Source: Pirellulaceae bacterium | GTDB taxonomy: Bacteria > Planctomycetota > Planctomycetia > Pirellulales > Pirellulaceae | NCBI GenBank assembly: GCA_023382975.1 | Contig: JAHDXO010000061.1 | Coordinates: 1-64,000, forward strand | DNA: 64,000 bases | Direction of reading: 5' to 3' | Shown: in pieces, positions 53,541-60,798 of the stretch | Position numbering within the stretch: the first letter of the stretch is position 1 | Layout of the letters: every line of letters begins with the position of its first letter | Made by a program: the position numbers and the translations under genes | Notes under the pieces: generated by a model | Databases searched by the model: none | The model's input: the letters and a program-made list of their open reading frames with translations, nothing else | What the model was told of the DNA's origin: nothing

Positions 53541-55001
53541 TCATCCCGGCCAGGGATCGCGTTTGGCGCGGGAGCACAGCCGGTTGGCCTGTTCGTCGTC
53601 CGGGAACTGTTCCTGCACCGGATCCCACTTCAACGACCGTTGCAGCCGGTAGGCGATGATCGCCAGATGGCCCAACGAAGCCGAACGGTGTCCGATCTCC
53701 TCGTGCGAACTCGGCCTTTCCCGCGACCGGATGCAGTCGAACCAATTCTGGTGGTGATTGTTCGCGCCGATCTGAGGATCGCGGTGTTCCAGTTGCATCT
53801 CCTGGAACAGCGACTCCGGTTCGCCTTCGATCCGCCCCCCGGTCGACATCGAGGTCAGCCAGCCTCGCTCGCCGACGAAGATCCCGCCGAACAAGCCCGC
53901 CAGCCGGGCGCTGGCAGGCACGGCCCGGTACACGTCGCGCACGATCCCCCAATGCTCCACCAAATGCAGCAACGTGCCGTTGGCGTACCGGTAGGTCAGC
54001 GTGGGGAACTCGCCGCCGCTGGGATGCAGGATCTCGACCGGCCCGCTGGTTTCCTGACCCAGCGCGTACTGGATCACGTCGGCGCTGTGCGAATGGTGCC
54101 ACGTGACCGACGCGGCCCCGAAATCCTCGCAGAACGACCACGGCACAACGCCGGGCGCCGGGTTGATGTGATACAGTTGGTTGTAGTCGCGCCATGCGGC
54201 CGGGCCCACCCATTGCGCCCAGTCCAGTCCATCCGGCACGGGCTCGGCGGGCAAGGCGAAATCCAGCGGGATGTTGGATCCGCCAAGTTGGTCCGGCGAC
54301 ACGATCTGCGAGTACGGGCGGAACCGTGGCGACGCAAGCCACGAATGCAGGTTGCTCCAGATCGTAAACGCCGACTTCACCTGTCCCAACCCGCCGCGCC
54401 GGACGAACTCGCACACGGTGCGGATCGCGGGGATCGAGCGATACTGGGTTCCCGTCTGGAACACGCGGCCGTATCGGCGAACCACTTCGGCCAACTGTCG
54501 GCCTTCGTCGATCGTCAACGAAACGGGTTTCTCGCAATAGATGTCTTTCCCCGCACGCGCCGCATCGATCGACTGCCGCGCGTGCCAATGGTCGGGCGAA
54601 GCGATCGCAACGGCATCCAAGTCGGCGCGGTCCAGCAGTTCACGATGATCGCTGCATGCGACCGTCCCGCGAAACGGGGCGCCGTAGCGGCTGGTGTACG
54701 TTTCGTCGACCAATCGCGCGCCTTCCTGGCACCGGCTGCGGTCCGGATCGCACACGCCGATCACATGCACGCCGGGATCGCCAACCAGACGCGACAAGTG
54801 GCCGCGGCCCATCAGGCCGCGGCCGATCAACGCCACCGCGATCCGCTCGTTCGCCGCGACCGCCCCATCCGCTCCGAGCACCGAACCGGGGACGAGCCGC
54901 GGCATGGCAAGACCGCTGGCCGCCACCGCCGCGGAACACAGAAATCGGCGCCGCGGCATCCGGACGTCGAGCGATTGTCGGCCATCCCTGCTTCCTGTCA
55001 T
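53541..55001 (-). CDS. Tat-exported Gfo/Idh/MocA oxidoreductase 1
   Basis: 486 residues from ATG 55001, with AGGAAGG upstream. Twin-arginine signal PRRRFLCSAAVAASGLAM. Rossmann start RIAVALIGRGLMGRGHLSRLV, then DLDAVAIASPDHWHARQSIDAARAGKDIYCEKPVSLT (the EKP motif with the conserved Lys). The C-terminal domain has SVTWHHSHSADVIQYALG with His residues expected at the active site. Family members oxidise sugars or derivatives with NAD(P) and are abundant, and often exported, in planctomycetes. A second member lies 113 bases upstream on the same strand, beyond a pair of palindromes. Confidence 0.88.
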   Translation of the reverse strand: MTGSRDGRQSLDVRMPRRRFLCSAAVAASGLAMPRLVPGSVLGADGAVAANERIAVALIGRGLMGRGHLSRLVGDPGVHVIGVCDPDRSRCQEGARLVDETYTSRYGAPFRGTVACSDHRELLDRADLDAVAIASPDHWHARQSIDAARAGKDIYCEKPVSLTIDEGRQLAEVVRRYGRVFQTGTQYRSIPAIRTVCEFVRRGGLGQVKSAFTIWSNLHSWLASPRFRPYSQIVSPDQLGGSNIPLDFALPAEPVPDGLDWAQWVGPAAWRDYNQLYHINPAPGVVPWSFCEDFGAASVTWHHSHSADVIQYALGQETSGPVEILHPSGGEFPTLTYRYANGTLLHLVEHWGIVRDVYRAVPASARLAGLFGGIFVGERGWLTSMSTGGRIEGEPESLFQEMQLEHRDPQIGANNHHQNWFDCIRSRERPSSHEEIGHRSASLGHLAIIAYRLQRSLKWDPVQEQFPDDEQANRLCSRAKRDPWPG

Positions 55002-55052
55002 AACGCACCTTCCTATCACCAACGCCCGTCGAAGTTCCTGCTCGCGGCACGT

Positions 55053-55102
55053 TGGAGTTCACGCTTCAGCGTGCCCGCGCTGGAGTTCACGCTTCAGCGT
55101 GT
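55053..55102. repeat. Tandem pair of family 2 palindromic repeats
   Basis: Two units, each TGGAGTTCACGCTTCAGCGTG, at about 55053-55073 and 55081-55101, separated by 7 bases. They sit between the two Gfo/Idh genes and are in the reverse sense to the copies at 27725 and 30229. Confidence 0.75.
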
Positions 55103-55114
55103 TGAGCCCGACCG

Positions 55115-56566
55115 TCAGGCAATCAATTCCGGCACCACAAACGGCTCGCGGTATTCCCGCTTCAAGAACCGGTTCGCCGCGTCGGCATTCTCGCCGACAA
55201 ACTTCTCGGCGGCCACGTCGATCTCCAGCAGCGGACTCAAGCGGATCTGCGAGCTGTTCATCGGGATGCCGTGAGCGGTCAGCAACTGCTGCATCTCGGC
55301 CAACAATCCTTGCCATTGGCCGGAAGCGTCCTGGAGCTGGGCCGCTGCCGCCGCCGAGTACGCGCCGCCGGTCCGGAAGGCGATGTTGGCCAAGTTGCAC
55401 CAGCCGGTCGAGTCGTGGCCGACTTTCACATCCGACTTCAGGATCGACGGATCGCGGCGGCGGACAGCGTCCAGGAAGTTCTGTTGGTGCAAACCGTTGC
55501 CGCTGTTGCCCTTGAACTCCTTGATCAGCTTCCCGTCCCGGTCGAACGCCTGGGCCCGGCCGCGCTGGCCTTCGAGCCGCCCGCCCTCGCAGTACGCGAT
55601 GTACCCGCTGCCCGGGCCCGGCACCTTGGGGCTGCCCTTCGAGTCCGGCGCGGCCGTGATGTTGGACAGTCCGATGACCACCGGGATTTCGCCCGTGTCG
55701 AACAGCACGAAATGCACGTTCGGCGTCTCGCCCGCGTCGTCCCAGACCACGCGGCCGCCACCCCCCAAGATCCGCTGCGGCAGCGTGACCTTGTCCTGGA
55801 ATACGTTGTTCCGCAGGTCGTCCAGCACGTGAACGCCCCAGTTGCCCATCTCGCCCGAGCCCGTGTTCCAGACCCAGTGCCAGTCGTATTGGAGATTGTT
55901 GCGGTAGATCGGCTCGTCTTGCGCCGGACCGAGCCAGAGGTTGTAATCGACCTCGGACGGAATCGACAGCGGCGCCGCAAGCTTGCCGATCGACGCCCGC
56001 ACCCCGTAGCGGTTGACGCGTCCCGAAACGATCTTGCCGAGCGCCCGTTCTTCATGCAGGAACCGCTTGATCTCCGCCTGCATGGGATCGGAACGCTGCT
56101 GGGTGCCGACCTGGCAGATCTTGGCGTACTTCTTCGCGGCGGCCACGGTCTGGCGGCCTTCCCATTGGCTGTGCGACAGCGGCTTTTCCACATACACGTC
56201 CTTGCCGGCCTCCATCGCCCAGATCGCTGCCAGACAATGCCAGTGGTTGCACGTCGCGACCACCACCGCGTCGATGCCCGGATCGTCGAGCATGCCCCGG
56301 AAATCAGCATACGTCTTGGCCGTCGGGTAAGCCTGGCGGGCGCGGCCCACCTGGGACTGGTCCGGATCGCTCAAGCCAGCAATCGCGACGCCGGGCAGTT
56401 TGCTGAACGTTCCCATCAGATCCCGGGCGCGGCCTCCGCAACTGATGAACCCTAGACGGATCGCCTCGTTGGGAGCGGCGGCGCCCAGCAGCGGGGCGCC
56501 CCAAGCCAAAGCGGCACTGGCGGCCAAACCAGTCCGGACGAAATCGCGACGATTGATATGACGCAT
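55115..56566 (-). CDS. Tat-exported Gfo/Idh/MocA oxidoreductase 2
   Basis: 483 residues from ATG 56566. Tat signal NRRDFVRTGLAASAALAWG. Rossmann start IRLGFISCGGRARDLMGTF is unusual because the second Gly region is GGRARD. GIDAVVVATCNHWHCLAAIWAMEAGKDVYVEKPLSHS carries the EKP motif. C-terminal markers are MGNWGVHVLDDLRNNVF and RLEGQRGRAQAFDRDGKLI. Closest in style to planctomycete sugar dehydrogenase-like proteins. The upstream region at 56567-56770 contains two palindromes and no gene. Confidence 0.88.
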   Translation of the reverse strand: MRHINRRDFVRTGLAASAALAWGAPLLGAAAPNEAIRLGFISCGGRARDLMGTFSKLPGVAIAGLSDPDQSQVGRARQAYPTAKTYADFRGMLDDPGIDAVVVATCNHWHCLAAIWAMEAGKDVYVEKPLSHSQWEGRQTVAAAKKYAKICQVGTQQRSDPMQAEIKRFLHEERALGKIVSGRVNRYGVRASIGKLAAPLSIPSEVDYNLWLGPAQDEPIYRNNLQYDWHWVWNTGSGEMGNWGVHVLDDLRNNVFQDKVTLPQRILGGGGRVVWDDAGETPNVHFVLFDTGEIPVVIGLSNITAAPDSKGSPKVPGPGSGYIAYCEGGRLEGQRGRAQAFDRDGKLIKEFKGNSGNGLHQQNFLDAVRRRDPSILKSDVKVGHDSTGWCNLANIAFRTGGAYSAAAAAQLQDASGQWQGLLAEMQQLLTAHGIPMNSSQIRLSPLLEIDVAAEKFVGENADAANRFLKREYREPFVVPELIA

Positions 56567-56631
56567 TGGTGGGTCTCCATGTTTGCAGGTTCAAAAACGA
56601 TCACTCCAGACGACGCCCAGCCCCCCGCAGC

Positions 56632-56648
56632 ACAGGCTGCCAGCCTGT
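56632..56648. repeat. Palindromic repeat, family 1 (copy 1 of tandem pair)
   Basis: ACAGGCTGCCAGCCTGT, preceded by GCAGC, in the 204-base gap between the Gfo/Idh start and the MOSC stop. Confidence 0.7.
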
Positions 56649-56659
56649 ATCTCCGTAGC

Positions 56660-56676
56660 ACAGGCTGCCAGCCTGT
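56660..56676. repeat. Palindromic repeat, family 1 (copy 2 of tandem pair)
   Basis: ACAGGCTGCCAGCCTGT, preceded by CCGTAGC, in the same orientation as its neighbour and starting 28 bases after the start of that copy. Confidence 0.7.
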
Positions 56677-56770
56677 ACCCCGCTTGGCAAATCATCCTAG
56701 GCACAACCAACCTGTACCCTACCCGAAATCCACCCATCGTCAAGATGCCCGAGCGCGCGTCCAAGATCCA

Positions 56771-57553
56771 TCAGTCCAACACCACCGCGTCGTCAACTCG
56801 CAGCGAGACCGTTTCCAGCGGCGGCCGGCGGCGGGTATTGACGGCCAGACGGTAGAAATGGTCGAAGCGGTCCTGCGGGGCAAAGTCCGGCAGCGTTTGC
56901 TCGCGGCGTTTCCGGAAGATCGGGGCAAAGGCGACCGTCGATTCCCCGGTTTCGGCGGATCGAGTCGGCACGATGCAGCGCGCACACGGCTTGACCCCCG
57001 ACAGCTTGACCTCGCCGATCGCGAACGGCACTTCAACACCCGATTCGCCGACCAGACGGTCCTCCCAGAACGCAGCCACCTCGTCGATCTCCAGATTGGC
57101 GCGGAACCGCGCGCGGACTTGATCCAGCGACAGACCATCGAACCACGACGCGATCGCTTGCAGCGTCGCCGTGCTGACCACCGTCGGACCCGGCGCGTCT
57201 GTGTCGTCCGGATAGCCGTTCTCGGCATCTTCGACCAGCGTCACTTCGATTCCCAACAGTTCGCTCAACCGCCGCTCGATCGCCGGCCGATCTTCGACCA
57301 GGTGGAAAACCCGCGGCTGACTCCCGCCACGTTCGTCCAGCCACACCAAGTCGCGGGCGACATCGAACCGCGCCGCCACCCCGTGTACGGCCGCCGTGCG
57401 TTTTCCGTTGACGACACGCCCCTGCCGATCCAACATCCGCCACCGCCGGTCGCCCTTGAGCGCCCCGCCGGGCAACACCTCCGCCGCCTCGACCGCCACG
57501 CCCTCCAGCGACTTGATCGGATACAAACGAATTCCTGCAAGTTTGGGAATCAT
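56771..57553 (-). CDS. MOSC-domain protein with N-terminal beta-barrel
   Basis: 260 residues; GAGGAG lies upstream of ATG 57553. The N-terminal barrel has GIRLYPIKSLEGVAVEAAEVLPGGALKGDRRWRMLD. The MOSC domain has LDQVRARFRANLEIDEVAAFWEDRLVG and KLSGVKPCARCIVPTRSAETGE with a conserved Cys pair region. The family includes molybdenum-cofactor sulfurase C-termini and reductases that bind molybdenum cofactor through a Cys. The partner electron carrier is not evident nearby. A decayed copy of the same gene lies 1.7 kb upstream at 59272-59743. Confidence 0.85.
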   Translation of the reverse strand: MIPKLAGIRLYPIKSLEGVAVEAAEVLPGGALKGDRRWRMLDRQGRVVNGKRTAAVHGVAARFDVARDLVWLDERGGSQPRVFHLVEDRPAIERRLSELLGIEVTLVEDAENGYPDDTDAPGPTVVSTATLQAIASWFDGLSLDQVRARFRANLEIDEVAAFWEDRLVGESGVEVPFAIGEVKLSGVKPCARCIVPTRSAETGESTVAFAPIFRKRREQTLPDFAPQDRFDHFYRLAVNTRRRPPLETVSLRVDDAVVLD

Positions 57554-57734
57554 CGTGAACTCTCCTCAATGCCGACTGCCCGCTCCTTTCCGCCGGCACG
57601 GGCATTGGGTGGCCACGGCTCAGTCGTTCGAATGCTGATTCTGTCGAAAAACGCAACGGAATTGTAAGCAGGCTATCCTTCCGTTGCAAGAATTGGCACT
57701 CGAACGACTCACCGAGCCTTCGGCACTGGCGAGT

Positions 57735-58901
57735 TCACCACAACATCACGGCGGTGTCTCCGCTGGCATAGTTGGAATACAGCCGGATGCGCAACACATA
57801 GCGACGGCCTCGTTGCAGGCGGGCCTGGATCCGCGCGTTCAGGTCGGTGCCGCTGTCGTCGTCCCCGGCCACGAACGTCAGATCGCCGTTCACGTCTTCG
57901 AACAGCACCATGACCGTGTCCGACTGGCCGAACGTTTGCATCGTGTATCGGCGGGTCGCCGTCGGTTCGATGACAAAGTTCTTCTGCTGTCCCGGGGACA
58001 GCGAAAGCATCTCCGACTTGAACGGTTCCAGCTTCGTGTCTCGGCCACCGTCCAGCGGCGGGTAGAAAAAGCGGACCTGTTCGATATCGCGTTCCGACAG
58101 TCCGCCCCGAGGCCGGATTCCCTGGCGGTATTGCTCGGGCCGCAGAATCAAGCCGGAACCAAACTCGTAGTGCATGATCGAATTCGGATCCCAGGCGGAC
58201 CCTTCGACCTCTTGGCTTGAAAGCTTGCGCAGCACGTTGTGGAAGGTCGTCGCACGAGACCAGTTGTTGGGCGGACTCCCGAAATACCGGTACACCGCCT
58301 CCTCGTCCCACTCGATGCCGGCAAACGGATTCTGGTGCTCGTGGGGAAATCCCAGGGTGTGTCCAATCTCGTGAACCGGCGTATCCACACCGCGCGGATC
58401 GCGGGTCAGATCCCAGCCGAAATTCATCGTCCGCTCGAACTGGCCCGGGACATCGATCACGTCGCGACCGACATAGGACCAAGCTCCGTCGCCGCGGAGG
58501 AAACCGATTCGGATCTCCGCATCACCGATGTTCGTCACCTCCTCGAACGTGATGCCGATCCCGACGTTGCGCCAGATTTCAAATCCCTCGCGGACCAAAT
58601 CCTTCTGGTCGTTCCCGGCCGACAAGTTGCCGCTTTCGAAGAAGTAGTAGCGCAGCTTGGTGCCGTTGACCCACTTCTTGCTGATCGCCAGGATCAGTCG
58701 AGCCCGGAACGGCGAGACATCCGGTCCGAACGTCCGCTCGGGCACCTCGGGCATCGTACAGAACCGCTGCGGTTCGTCGCCATACGGGTTCTGTTCGCAC
58801 GGCGCGGAGGCTGTGCCCGCTGACAATCTGCCTTCGAGCCGTTCGAGCCTCGCCGCCAACTCGCTGATCTGCCTGGAAATCGATTTGCCGCGCTCGTTCA
58901 T
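57735..58901 (-). CDS. Astacin-like M12A metalloprotease with PPC-like C-terminal domain
   Basis: 388 residues from ATG 58901 (AGGAAAGG upstream). It starts with a coiled coil (ISRQISELAARLERLEGRL) and has no signal peptide. The zinc motif HEIGHTLGFPHEHQNP (about residue 177) is the astacin HExxHxxGFxHE consensus, with Met-turn SIMHYEFGSGL near residue 240. ILRPEQYRQGIRPRGGLSERDIEQV follows as in other bacterial M12A proteins. The C-terminal 100 residues look like a bacterial pre-peptidase domain (GQQKNFVIEPTATRRYTMQT). The missing export signal is odd for this class. It lies between the intact MOSC gene and its degenerate copy. Confidence 0.82.
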   Translation of the reverse strand: MNERGKSISRQISELAARLERLEGRLSAGTASAPCEQNPYGDEPQRFCTMPEVPERTFGPDVSPFRARLILAISKKWVNGTKLRYYFFESGNLSAGNDQKDLVREGFEIWRNVGIGITFEEVTNIGDAEIRIGFLRGDGAWSYVGRDVIDVPGQFERTMNFGWDLTRDPRGVDTPVHEIGHTLGFPHEHQNPFAGIEWDEEAVYRYFGSPPNNWSRATTFHNVLRKLSSQEVEGSAWDPNSIMHYEFGSGLILRPEQYRQGIRPRGGLSERDIEQVRFFYPPLDGGRDTKLEPFKSEMLSLSPGQQKNFVIEPTATRRYTMQTFGQSDTVMVLFEDVNGDLTFVAGDDDSGTDLNARIQARLQRGRRYVLRIRLYSNYASGDTAVMLW

Positions 58902-59271
58902 GGGAAACACCTTTCCTACACGGACCACAGGGGCCTGAACAACGGAAGTAATGCCGCCGACGGCCAGCGCAGCGCTGCCACGAACCCAAGACGCCGCAGC
59001 CAACGCCTTCACCGCGTCGAACGGTCGGGAAATCGTGAGCGCACTGTGCGTTCACGTCCAACGCTTGGAGCAAGAACAAACGTCAAGAAGCAAAGACAAG
59101 CACCGCCAAATGTCCGCAGCGACTGATCACACACGACGGCATGGAAAATGAAATGGAAGATCTCTTCAGAGTAACTTCGCCGGAGCAATTGTCAAGCAAC
59201 CGAGATTGCGGCGGAAGAGGGAAACTCGATACGCAGTAGACAGCACTGTAGTGGATGGAAGTGCCTTCCAA
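58902..59271. other. 370-base non-coding region upstream of the astacin-like gene
   Basis: No gene is seen. It should hold the promoter of the astacin-like gene. The frame of that gene stays open for about 37 codons above the chosen start, and those codons could encode an N-terminal hydrophobic stretch (SAALAVGGITSVVQAPVV) if a farther start is used. Confidence 0.5.
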
Positions 59272-59743
59272 CGTTCTCCTGAATCAACGCGTCGCCGATG
59301 CGCAGCATCAAGGGCCGCGACGGGGATCGACAGCGAGTGCTGACGGCCAACCGGTAGAAATCGTCGAAGTGGGACGAGCAGGGAAGATTCCGGCAGCATT
59401 TGCTCGCGGCGTTTCGAGAAGATCTTGGCCAAGGCGATCATCGATTTCCGGGCTCGGCGGATCGCCTCGGCACGATGCAGCGTGTATGCGTTTTCATTCC
59501 GGACAATTTGATCCGCCCAATCGCCAGCGGAACCTCGTCGCCCAAGTCGCCGATCATTCGGTCCTCCCAGAATGCTGGCACCCCGTCGATTTCCAGATGG
59601 GTGCGGAACCGCGAGCGGACTTGCTCCAGCGACCGCCGTCGAACCACCTCCGCTCGGGCTTGAGCCCCCACCAAGCAGCATCTCCGCCGCCTCGGCCGCC
59701 AGCGACTTGATCGGAAACGAACAGATTCAAGCCACGTTTGCAT
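59272..59743 (-). pseudogene. Degenerate second copy of the MOSC gene
   Basis: The DNA matches the MOSC gene at 56771-57553 in order but cannot encode it. Near 59743, the sequence AGCGACTTGATCGG (59701) aligns with the same bases at about 57508 of the intact gene. The next part lacks some 300 bases, then residues LEQVRSRFRTHLEIDGVPAFWEDRMIG match LDQVRARFRANLEIDEVAAFWEDRLVG of the intact protein. A frameshift follows near the Cys motif (CIVPRRSAEP), after which IFSKRREQMLPES matches IFRKRREQTLPDF, and a second shift leads to DDFYRLAVSTR. The copy is clearly a pseudogene with one large deletion and at least two frameshifts. Confidence 0.82.
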
Positions 59744-60025
59744 TCACGATTCGTTCTCCCAATCGCCCAGTAGGTATTCGGTCCAATCCAGGCGGTCGAT
59801 TTCGTCCTGCGAGGCCCAGTGGGCGGGGGGGTGCCAGATGGGTCGGCCGCAGCGGGGGCAGGTCGAATCGGGCTGGCCCGGAAACAGGGGTTCGCCGGTG
59901 CAGGTGGGTTCGAGCCAGATGGCCTCGCATTCCTCGCACAGCACCAGACCGATCTCGTCTTCGCAACAGATGCGGATGCCCAACAAGCCCTGTCCGCAAC
60001 AACGGCAGGTTCCGACGAAATACAC
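59744..60025 (-). CDS. Small zinc-ribbon protein
   Basis: 93 residues from GTG 60025, with AAAGGA upstream. Cysteines form metal-site pairs: GTCRCCGQGLLG, RICCEDE, VLCEECEAIW and STCPRCGRPIWHPP, consistent with one or two zinc ribbons. The end WTEYLLGDWENES is acidic. No signal peptide, so cytoplasmic. The gene begins 33 bases after the membrane protein gene at 60059-60622 and probably shares its transcript. Its last bases overlap the start of the decayed MOSC copy. Function unknown. Confidence 0.7.
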   Translation of the reverse strand: MYFVGTCRCCGQGLLGIRICCEDEIGLVLCEECEAIWLEPTCTGEPLFPGQPDSTCPRCGRPIWHPPAHWASQDEIDRLDWTEYLLGDWENES

Positions 60026-60058
60026 GGCAGGTTCCTTTGCCAGGATGGATCAGGCAGG

Positions 60059-60622
60059 TCAAAACGGAAAGGCAGTAATCACTCGATCGTTCTCCAGCAC
60101 CAAACGCACTTGCGTGGCAGGCGGGTTTCCCAGTCGTCGGCCCTGCTGGCCGCCGACAAAGCCAATCCGGCGTTGCAGATCGACTTCATGCACCATGCGG
60201 TCGCCCTCCCGTCGTGATTGTACCTGCGGACTACCCGCTCTGACCAGCAGGTAGGCTTCGTCGATCACGGCCAACAAATCGTCGGCGTCGCCATCGAAAA
60301 CCCCATGCAGGCCGGGCCGAGACGGCTGGTCGTTGTCGTGCCGCATCACGTGCTTCAACCGATGACCTTCCTGGCTGCCCGGTGCGTAGACCAAGCCCGC
60401 GGTCGAACGCTGGACGCCGTTGCCCAAGTCGGTCAATTGGCCCAACCGTGCTTCGCCCGATTCCGTGACGACTTCTGGCGACGAGGCAGGGGAGGGCAGG
60501 GGGCCGGCAGCCGGCTCGAAGAGCATCGGCCTCGCGACGAAGTACCATGCCACCGCCAACAGGATGACGGCCCAGGCGAAGTCCAACGATCGAGAACGTC
60601 GAGCGTGAGGAGAGCCGTTCAT
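60059..60622 (-). CDS. Membrane-anchored small-domain protein, possibly RNase/BECR-like fold
   Basis: 187 residues from ATG 60622 (CAAGGA upstream). One N-terminal membrane helix (FAWAVILLAVAWYFVARPM) and a Pro-rich linker, then a soluble domain: TAGLVYAPGSQEGHRLKHVMRHDNDQPSRPGLHGVFDG, with repeated His (EGHRLKHVMRHD), and an end TQVRLVLENDRVITAFPF. The His pattern and the closing strand VRLVLENDRVITAFP resemble the fold of barnase/EndoU/colicin/RelE-like (BECR) nucleases. This is inference; no catalytic set was proven. It faces away from the cytoplasm if N-in. A zinc-ribbon gene follows on the same strand. Confidence 0.6.
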   Translation of the reverse strand: MNGSPHARRSRSLDFAWAVILLAVAWYFVARPMLFEPAAGPLPSPASSPEVVTESGEARLGQLTDLGNGVQRSTAGLVYAPGSQEGHRLKHVMRHDNDQPSRPGLHGVFDGDADDLLAVIDEAYLLVRAGSPQVQSRREGDRMVHEVDLQRRIGFVGGQQGRRLGNPPATQVRLVLENDRVITAFPF

Positions 60623-60692
60623 ATCTATTCCTTGGTTGGAATGCTCGTACGGAGTTACGATTCCTGTTGTCGTGTACGCCCTCGCGGGCCTT

Positions 60693-60798
60693 CGTTGGAG
60701 TACACGCTTCAGCGTGCTGTCCCTGTCGTGTACGCCTCCACGCGTTCTCGTTCCTGCTTGTTTCCGGCGCCGGCACGCTGAAGCGTGAACTCCAACGG
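60693..60798. repeat. Converging pair of family 2 palindromic repeats
   Basis: Units at 60693-60716 (CGTTGGAGTACACGCTTCAG...) and 60774-60798 (CACGCTGAAGCGTGAACTCC...) face each other across 57 bases. The second directly abuts the stop codon of the AmiE-NamZ fusion gene (TCA at 60799). The pair occupies most of the 176-base gap before the BECR-like gene. Confidence 0.75.
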
